In this document: one piece after another, positions 5,185 through 9,280 of the stretch | Layout: the number at the start of each line of letters is the position of its first letter | Position numbering within the stretch: the first letter of the stretch is position 1 | Assembly (NCBI GenBank): GCA_036501535.1 | Contig: DASYAE010000090.1 | Coordinates: 1 to 9,280, forward strand | DNA length: 9,280 bases | Source: DASYAE01 sp036501535 | Lineage (GTDB): Bacteria; Actinomycetota; Actinomycetes; Streptomycetales; Catenulisporaceae | Reading direction: 5' to 3' | The notes under the pieces: model-generated | Databases searched by the model: none | What the model saw: the letters and a program-made list of their open reading frames with translations, nothing else | What the model was told of the DNA's origin: nothing | Position numbers and translations under genes: made by a program

Positions 5185-6809
5185 CCGCGACGACCGACTT
5201 CTCGGTCGCGGACGAGGTGCTGGCCGGGCTGGCCGCCGACGCGGGCGCGACCGCGGACTGGGACCTCGACCTCATCCACGAGGCGGTCTCGGCCCGCGCG
5301 GCGCTCGCGCCGGGCGACACGGCCCTGTTCTTCCGAGGCGAGCGGATCGACTACGCCACCCTCGACGCGGCCGCGGCCGGTTACGCCTCGGTGCTGCGCG
5401 GTTTTGGCGTCGGCCCGGGTGCCATCGTCCCGGTCGCGCTGCCCCGCTCGCCCGCGCTGGTCGCGATGCTGCTCGCGGTGCTGCGCTGCGGCGCCGCCTA
5501 CGCCGCGTTCGACCTGCGCTGGCCGGGCGAGCGCCGGGCCGAGCTGGTCGAGCGGCTCGACGCGCCGGTCTACGTCACCTCGGTGGACGACGGTGTCAAG
5601 TCCCTGGTCTGGTACGTGCCGCAGCTGGACCTGGCCGAGGCGGCCGCGGCCGAGCCCGGCGACGACGTCAGGGTCCGGATGTCGGCGGAGGAGGGCGCCT
5701 GCGTCTTCTTCACCTCCGGCACCACCGGCAAGCCGAAGGGCGTGGTCTCCCCGCACCGGGCGACCACCCGGCTGTTCGCCCGCGGCCTCGGCTCGCAGAA
5801 GACCCCCGGCCTGCTCGGCTACCACGCGGGCGCGGTCGGTCCGCAGGCGGCCCCGGCCCCGTGGGACGCGTTCACCTGGGAGCTGTGGGGCATGCTCACG
5901 GTCGGCGGCGCGGTCGCCATCGTCGAGGACGACTACCTGCTGCCGGGCATGCTGCGGGACCTGGTCCGCGACCAGGGCGTCAACACCGTGTTCCTGACCG
6001 CGTCGCTGCTCAACGCGTTCATCGACATGGACATCGACTGCTTCGAGGGCCTGCGCTACCTCTACACCGGCGGCGAGCGCCTGTCGGTCAACCACATGGA
6101 GCGCTTCCTGCGCCGCTTCCCGGAGATCCAGCTGCGCAACGGCTACGGGCCGGTGGAGAGCTGCGTCATCGCCACCTCGCACCTGATCGAGCTGGACGAC
6201 TGCGCGCTGAAGTCCGGCATCCCGATCGGCAGCGCCTGTCCGGCGACCGGCGTATACGTGCTCAACGGCGGCGAGGTGCTGCCGGCGGGCACGCCCGGCG
6301 AGATCTGCATCAGCGGCACCGGCCTGGCCCTCGGCTACCTCAACGACCCGGACCAGACCTCGGCCAAGTTCGTCGAGGTGGACATCGACGGCGAGGCGGT
6401 CCGGGTCTACCGCACCGGCGACCTCGGCTGCTTCGACGAGAAGGGCGTGCTGCACTTCCAGGGCCGGATCGACCGCCAGGTCAAGGTCCGCGGCTACCGC
6501 ATCGAGCCGGGCGAGATCGAGACGGTCGCCGCGAAGCTGGAGGACGTGCAGTCCTGCGCGGTCGTGCCGGTCCCGGGCAAGACGCAGGTCTACGACCGGC
6601 TCGCGCTGTTCTACGTCGCCACGCCGGACGCTCCCGAGGGCGAGGCCCCCGGCGCGTTCGACCTCGACCGGCTGAACGTGACCGACCGGCTCGCCGACGT
6701 GCTGCCGGCCTACCTCGTGCCGGACGTGGTCGCGGAGGTCGCGGAGCTGCCGCTGACGGCGAACGGCAAGCTCGACGCCGCCGCGCTGCTGAAGCTGATC
6801 GAGGACTGA
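5181..6809 (+). CDS. Stand-alone NRPS adenylation enzyme (amino acid--carrier ligase)
   Basis: A 542-aa complete adenylation enzyme, translationally coupled to the carrier by ATGA. It activates a carboxylic acid as an acyl-adenylate and loads it onto the phosphopantetheine arm. Core motifs: A3 FTSGTTGKPKGVV (177-189), A4-like PWDAFTWELW (227-236), A5 NGYGPVE (320-326), A7 YRTGDL (410-415), A8 GRIDRQVKVRGYRIEPGEIE (428-447), and A10 LPLTANGKLD (523-532) with catalytic K530. D229 at the position of GrsA D235 indicates an alpha-amino acid substrate rather than an aryl acid. Eye alignment to GrsA numbering gives the pocket D-A-W-L-Y-G-G-V-I-K (229, 230, 233, 272, 295, 297, 321, 329, 330, 530), close to a published leucine code as I recall it. 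The substrate is therefore probably aliphatic; this is a prediction. No condensation or thioesterase domain is attached. Confidence 0.93.
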   Translation: MTATTDFSVADEVLAGLAADAGATADWDLDLIHEAVSARAALAPGDTALFFRGERIDYATLDAAAAGYASVLRGFGVGPGAIVPVALPRSPALVAMLLAVLRCGAAYAAFDLRWPGERRAELVERLDAPVYVTSVDDGVKSLVWYVPQLDLAEAAAAEPGDDVRVRMSAEEGACVFFTSGTTGKPKGVVSPHRATTRLFARGLGSQKTPGLLGYHAGAVGPQAAPAPWDAFTWELWGMLTVGGAVAIVEDDYLLPGMLRDLVRDQGVNTVFLTASLLNAFIDMDIDCFEGLRYLYTGGERLSVNHMERFLRRFPEIQLRNGYGPVESCVIATSHLIELDDCALKSGIPIGSACPATGVYVLNGGEVLPAGTPGEICISGTGLALGYLNDPDQTSAKFVEVDIDGEAVRVYRTGDLGCFDEKGVLHFQGRIDRQVKVRGYRIEPGEIETVAAKLEDVQSCAVVPVPGKTQVYDRLALFYVATPDAPEGEAPGAFDLDRLNVTDRLADVLPAYLVPDVVAEVAELPLTANGKLDAAALLKLIED

Positions 6810-6853
6810 TCTCGGACGGACGGCGCGCCGGGCGCGCGTCGATCCGCCCGCAG

Positions 6854-6906
6854 CGGGCCCCCGGGCCTTCGAGGCAACGTCGCCGGCCTCGAAGACCGGG
6901 GGCCCG
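6854..6906. terminator. Long hairpin terminator after the adenylation gene
   Basis: Arms CGGGCCCCCGG (6854-6864) and CCGGGGGCCCG (6896-6906) pair perfectly. After a small asymmetric bulge, CTTCGAGGC (6867-6875) pairs with GCCTCGAAG (6886-6894) around a 10-nt loop. That gives 20 base pairs in total. The tail AATCCGTGTTGTGT has no long T-run, which is usual for actinobacterial terminators. It separates the carrier/adenylation operon from the flavoprotein gene, which has its own promoter. Confidence 0.8.
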
Positions 6907-6914
6907 AATCCGTG

Positions 6915-6945
6915 TTGTGTACGCGCCGTGCGGCTTCAGTAGACT
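6915..6945 (+). promoter_or_regulatory. Candidate vegetative promoter for the FAD monooxygenase gene
   Basis: TTGTGT (6915-6920) and TAGACT (6940-6945) are separated by 19 bp. The -10 matches the streptomycete TAGRRT-like consensus well and the -35 keeps TTG. Transcription would begin near 6952, leaving about 70 nt of leader before the ATG at 7024. The promoter lies just after the terminator hairpin, which makes sense for an independent unit. Confidence 0.5.
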
Positions 6946-7007
6946 GCGACGACGGCGGCTCTCGGACGTTCGGCGACGCGGTGGACGAGGAACGAGCGCT
7001 CCGGGGC

Positions 7008-7014
7008 AAAGGGG
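7008..7014 (+). promoter_or_regulatory. Ribosome binding site AAAGGGG
   Basis: AAAGGGG followed by TGAGAGATC leads to the ATG at 7024. It supports that start, immediately before the FAD-binding fold. Confidence 0.5.
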
Positions 7015-7023
7015 TGAGAGATC

Positions 7024-8259
7024 ATGCGAGGCGGCCGGGTCGGCATCGTCGGGGGCAGCATCGCAGGGTGCGCGGTCGCGCTCGCCGCGGCGCGTGGGAA
7101 CGCGGACGAGGTGGTCGTCTTCGAGCGCGCCACCGCCGGCCTGCGGGAGCGCGGCGTGGGAGTGGCCCTCAACACCGAGCGTTTCGAGGAGCTGGCGGCC
7201 GCAGGGTTCGTCGACGACTCCGTGCCGTGGACGGCGGTGGACTCCCGGCGCTGGTTCACGCAGGGCGGCGGATCCGCGCTCGGGCGCGAGATCGCGAACA
7301 TGGAGTTCCGCGCGCGGACCTACAACTGGGGTTCGCTGTGGCACGAGCTGCGCGGCCGGCTCCCGCGGCCGGTCGACTACCGAGTCGGCGCGGCGGCGGT
7401 CGAGGTGCGCGACGATGAGGGCGGCGCGGCGGTCGTGCTGGCCGACGGCAGCGAGGAGCGGTTCGACCTCGTGGCCGGAGCCGATGGCTACCGGTCGGTG
7501 GCGCGCGCGGCCCTGTTCCCCGATGCGCAGCCGGTTTACGCCGGATACCTCGTGTGGCGCGGCACCCTCCCGGCCGAGCGGCTCAAGGACCTGGACGGGC
7601 TGCTCGGACCGGGGGAGCGGTGGGCGGCCGGAGAGGCCGCCACGATCGGCGTGCCCGGCGGGCACATGGTGGTCTACCGCATCCCGGACAGCACGGGCGC
7701 CGGCCAGGTGGTGAACTGGCTGCTCTACGGGCACGCGCCGGTGTCGGCGCTCGACGACGGGCTCTCCGAGCCGACCAGCATCCCGCCGGGCAAGATGACC
7801 GACACGCTGCTGGACCATCTGCTCGGCCGGGCCGACGAGATGCTGCCGCCGTACTGGGCCGCCATGGCCCGCCTGACGGCCCGGGAGCGGATCTTCGTCC
7901 ACCCGATCTACGACCTCGAAGCGCCCGGGTACACCGGCCGGCGGGTCCTGCTGGCCGGCGACGCGGCGACCGTCGCCCGCCCGCACAGCGGCGCCGGGGC
8001 GGTCAAGGCGGTGCAGGATGCTGCGACGCTCGGCCGGCTGTGGGACGGCGCGGACGGCTGGCCCGATCTGCTGGCCGGGTACGCGGCGCTCCGGCTGCCG
8101 GCCGGGCGCGCCGCCGTGGACCTCGGCCGGCGGATCGGCCGGGACCAGGTCGCCGACGCGCCGCGCTGGACCGACTTCGACGCGGCCGGCTTCCGGGCCT
8201 GGCTGGCCTCCACGATGCGCGCCGACGCGGTCGGCGGCCCGGCGCTCGACGAACGCTGA
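7024..8259 (+). CDS. Class A FAD-dependent monooxygenase, 2,6-dihydroxypyridine hydroxylase-like
   Basis: A 411-aa single-domain flavin hydroxylase of normal length. The dinucleotide-binding fold is at the N-terminus: VGIVGGSIAG (6-15) ending with an acidic residue in VVFER (31-35). The second site is the DG motif (DLVAGADGYRSVAR, D154). The third is the GD motif RVLLAGDAATVARPHSGAG (D313), which binds the FAD ribityl chain. Segments YAGYLVWRG (172-180), HMVVYRIPD (214-222) and the ARPHSGAG-AVKAVQDA region recall the 2,6-dihydroxypyridine 3-hydroxylase subgroup from nicotine degradation. Enzymes of this class use NAD(P)H and O2 to hydroxylate activated, usually aromatic, substrates. The substrate here is unknown. 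It may act in the same pathway as the carrier/adenylation pair, but a terminator and its own promoter separate them. The stop lies 10 bp from that of the convergent next gene. Confidence 0.9.
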   Translation: MRGGRVGIVGGSIAGCAVALAAARGNADEVVVFERATAGLRERGVGVALNTERFEELAAAGFVDDSVPWTAVDSRRWFTQGGGSALGREIANMEFRARTYNWGSLWHELRGRLPRPVDYRVGAAAVEVRDDEGGAAVVLADGSEERFDLVAGADGYRSVARAALFPDAQPVYAGYLVWRGTLPAERLKDLDGLLGPGERWAAGEAATIGVPGGHMVVYRIPDSTGAGQVVNWLLYGHAPVSALDDGLSEPTSIPPGKMTDTLLDHLLGRADEMLPPYWAAMARLTARERIFVHPIYDLEAPGYTGRRVLLAGDAATVARPHSGAGAVKAVQDAATLGRLWDGADGWPDLLAGYAALRLPAGRAAVDLGRRIGRDQVADAPRWTDFDAAGFRAWLASTMRADAVGGPALDER

Positions 8260-8269
8260 TCCGGGTCGG

Positions 8270-8761
8270 CTATGAGGCTGCTGCCACAGGCGCCGCCGCC
8301 GGACGGCCGGCTGACCACTCGCCGGGAACCTGCCTGGTGGCGACGTTGACCCGGTTGAAGACGTTCACCGTGGCGATCCAGAGGACCAGCGCGGCGAGCG
8401 CCTGCTCGTCGTAGTGGCGGGCCGCCTCCCGCCAGATCTCGTCGGGCACCGGGTCGGTCCGGTCGGCGATCCGGGTGACCGCCTCGGCCAGGGCCAGCGC
8501 GGCGCGCTCGGCCTCCGAGAAGTACGGCGTGTCCCGCCACGCGACCAGGGTGAACAGCCGCTCGTCGGTCTCGCCGTCCTTCCGGAGCCGGGCCGCCGAG
8601 CCGACGCACACGCTGCAGCCGTTGATCTGGCTGGCCCTCAGGTGGACCAGGTCGAGCGTGCGCGGCGGCACGCCGCCCTGCTTGACCGCCTCGTTCAGCG
8701 CCCTGATAGCGGTCATGGCGTCGGGGATGACCACGGCGGGATTCTTCATTCGTGCCTGCAT
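8270..8761 (-). CDS. Carboxymuconolactone decarboxylase / AhpD-like protein
   Basis: A 163-aa all-helical protein of the CMD/AhpD family, about the usual length for AhpD-like stand-alone members. The diagnostic segment is LRASQINGCSVCVG (41-54), with the redox CxxC at C49 and C52. It is followed by the typical GETDERLFTLVAWRDTPYF and the helix SEAERAALALAEAVT. The family reduces peroxides through the CxxC disulfide or, in other branches, decarboxylates lactones. Most AhpD-like members carry a histidine four residues after the second Cys (CxxCxxxH); here that residue is A56, so peroxidase activity may be weakened or changed. The Ala/Pro tail after residue 148 is a lineage extension. The ATG at 8761 has AAGGAG seven bases upstream. 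A coding-like remnant ends 33 nt before it on the same strand. Confidence 0.88.
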   Translation of the reverse strand: MQARMKNPAVVIPDAMTAIRALNEAVKQGGVPPRTLDLVHLRASQINGCSVCVGSAARLRKDGETDERLFTLVAWRDTPYFSEAERAALALAEAVTRIADRTDPVPDEIWREAARHYDEQALAALVLWIATVNVFNRVNVATRQVPGEWSAGRPAAAPVAAAS

Positions 8762-8768
8762 GACGGTG

Positions 8769-8774
8769 CTCCTT
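8769..8774 (-). promoter_or_regulatory. Ribosome binding site AAGGAG for the AhpD-like gene
   Basis: On the minus strand AAGGAG is followed by seven bases and the ATG at 8761. It favours this start over the internal ATG four codons later. Confidence 0.7.
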
Positions 8775-8794
8775 CGGTAGGTGTGGTGCTGTTT

Positions 8795-8968
8795 TCAGTT
8801 GCGCAGGCTCGCGCTGAGGAACTGCTCCCAGGTCCTGGTGCCGGCGGTGTGCCCCGGCGGCGGTAGGAGGGCGCCGTCGCGGACCGCGCGGGTCCCCGGG
8901 ATCCGGACCGGCACCGTCCACCGGCGCCGGTGGCTGGCGTCCAGATAAGCGCATAGGGCGCACAGCAA
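8795..8968 (-). pseudogene. Orphan coding-like C-terminal fragment, no recognised family
   Basis: On the minus strand an open frame ends in TGA at 8795 and reads YLDASHRRRWTVPVRIPG, then RTWEQFLSASLRN at the C-terminus. From about 8944 downward nearly every codon ends in G or C, the bias of real genes here, so this looks like coding sequence. There is no ATG in frame back to the stop at 9125-9127. The only near-upstream start is TTG at 8968, without a ribosome site and just after a strong hairpin. The simplest reading is the 3' remnant of a deleted gene that once preceded the AhpD-like gene. A 57-aa TTG-started protein is the alternative. TWEQFL faintly recalls integrase-core proteins, but this is too weak for an assignment. 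Confidence 0.35.
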
Positions 8969-8971
8969 CGC

Positions 8972-9001
8972 GCAGCGGCACCCGCGTGCGGGTGCCGCTG
9001 C
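8972..9001. terminator. Hairpin terminator downstream of the right-edge gene
   Basis: GCAGCGGCACCCGC (8972-8985) pairs perfectly with GCGGGTGCCGCTGC (8988-9001), a 14-bp stem with two central bases; in RNA a few inner pairs would open into the loop. No T-run follows on either strand. It lies 124 bp beyond the stop of the minus-strand gene at the right edge and is probably its second terminator. Confidence 0.65.
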
Positions 9002-9029
9002 CGATTCACGGTGACGCTCGATCCCCCTG

Positions 9030-9099
9030 CCGACCGAGCGGCGCCGCGTCCGACAAGCGGCGTCGCCCGGTTCCCCTCTTGCAGACCGGGCGGCGCCGC
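9030..9099. repeat. Three near-copies of a CGACCGAGCGGCGCCGC-like motif
   Basis: Similar 16-18-bp segments occur at 9030-9047, 9050-9066 and 9084-9099, each containing GCGGCG(C/T)CGC. Because GCGGCGCCGC is itself palindromic, the copies can pair with each other in more than one way; the hairpin at 9057-9099 uses copies two and three. Whether this is more than terminator structure is unclear. Confidence 0.4.
9057..9099. terminator. Hairpin just after the right-edge gene
   Basis: GCGGCGTCGCCCGGT (9057-9071) and ACCGGGCGGCGCCGC (9085-9099) pair over 15 positions with one mismatch (a wobble in one transcript), around a 13-nt loop. It begins 25 bp after the stop at 9125 on the minus strand, a normal place for an intrinsic terminator. 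Confidence 0.65.
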
Positions 9100-9124
9100 C
9101 TGTGTTGCGCGATCCGGTCCGGTG

Positions 9125-9280
9125 TCAGCCGTTCGCGCACAGCAGGGGCCGGAAGGGCGCCGCGGGCGCGCCGTCGACCAGGATCGAGTTGCTGTCGCCG
9201 AGGTGCAGGTTGAGGTACCAGGTGCCGGTGCCGGGCATCGAGGTGACGCCGGTGACGGTGCGCGTCTGGCCGACGATGTT
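9125..9280 (-). CDS. C-terminus of a probably exported protein (runs off the right edge)
   Basis: The last 51 codons and TGA of a minus-strand gene are present. The frame is uninterrupted and codons end almost only in G or C. The sequence reads as short beta strands, TRTVTGVTSMPGTGTWYLN then LHLGDSNSILVDG, closing with PAAPFRPLLCANG. The Gly/Thr/Ser-rich, Lys-free make-up and the single near-terminal Cys resemble exported actinobacterial beta proteins, but the N-terminus with any signal peptide is outside the window. A function cannot be given. Two hairpins follow the stop. Confidence 0.7.
   Translation of the reverse strand, partial: NIVGQTRTVTGVTSMPGTGTWYLNLHLGDSNSILVDGAPAAPFRPLLCANG

Larger units (their letters stand above)
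8762..9124. other. 363-bp region without an intact gene
   Basis: Between the AhpD-like start and the stop of the right-edge gene no complete gene is convincing. It contains the AhpD-like ribosome site, the orphan coding fragment, and two hairpins with a triplicated GC motif. The pattern of terminators followed by a gene remnant points to a past deletion or insertion junction, but no insertion-sequence ends or target duplications were recognised. Confidence 0.5.

Noticed and set aside
5148..6455. A 435-codon minus-strand frame opposite the adenylation gene
   Set aside because: This is an antisense shadow with His/Asp/Arg/Val-rich composition and no recognisable domain.
5861..7714. A 617-codon plus-strand frame bridging the adenylation and flavoprotein genes
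   Set aside because: It crosses the terminator hairpin at 6854-6906 and is a shifted frame of both real genes, with Arg/Gly-rich sequence and no domain.
1..9280. CRISPR array, tRNA, rRNA or complete insertion sequence
   Set aside because: No regularly spaced identical repeats, tRNA-like cloverleaf or complete transposase with terminal repeats was seen on reading both strands. No computational scan was possible.

Overview
The window is chromosomal DNA of a very high-GC actinomycete (Streptomyces, Catenulispora or Actinospica type). Almost every codon ends in G or C, so long spurious ORFs appear on both strands. Starts are ATG or GTG behind GGAG-like sites. The clearest promoters are streptomycete-like: TTGTGT-N19-TAGACT, and a TAGTGT leaderless type. 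No tRNA, rRNA, CRISPR array or intact insertion sequence was seen. The species cannot be named from this stretch.

Left part (1-2380). A cut-off AAA ATPase on the minus strand (1-280) lies downstream of a single-pass membrane protein with an extracytoplasmic two-cysteine domain (348-1268). Divergent from these are two overlapping plus-strand genes. One is a 128-aa Ser/Pro/Asp-rich protein with an N-terminal aromatic DGxxWWDGxxW motif (1432-1818). The other is a 166-aa beta-rich protein with no family I recognise (1811-2311). A near-perfect hairpin (2341-2373) ends this block.

Middle part (2387-6809). A complete MMPL/RND-type exporter (2387-4639, minus) is divergent from a split nonribosomal-peptide loading pair: a free-standing carrier protein (4948-5184) and a free-standing adenylation enzyme (5181-6809), joined by an ATGA overlap. 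The 308-bp region between them holds two perfect inverted repeats and a repeated heptamer. The adenylation pocket, aligned by eye, reads D-A-W-L-Y-G-G-V-I-K. This suggests a hydrophobic alpha-amino acid, perhaps leucine-like. No condensation, thioesterase or tailoring P450 gene is in view. The pair would therefore make an aminoacyl-S-carrier for partners outside the window.

Right part (6810-9280). After a 53-nt hairpin and a good promoter comes a class A FAD monooxygenase resembling 2,6-dihydroxypyridine hydroxylase (7024-8259). It converges, with only 10 bp between stops, on an AhpD/carboxymuconolactone-decarboxylase-like protein (8270-8761). That protein keeps CxxC but lacks the usual downstream histidine. 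Upstream of it are an orphan coding-like fragment (8795-8968), two strong hairpins, and the C-terminus of a probably exported protein running off the right edge (9125-9280).

Working model (inference): activation (A enzyme), tethering (carrier), possible oxidation (flavoprotein) and export (MMPL) make this a small or partial natural-product locus, flanked on the left by uncharacterised surface or defence-like genes.
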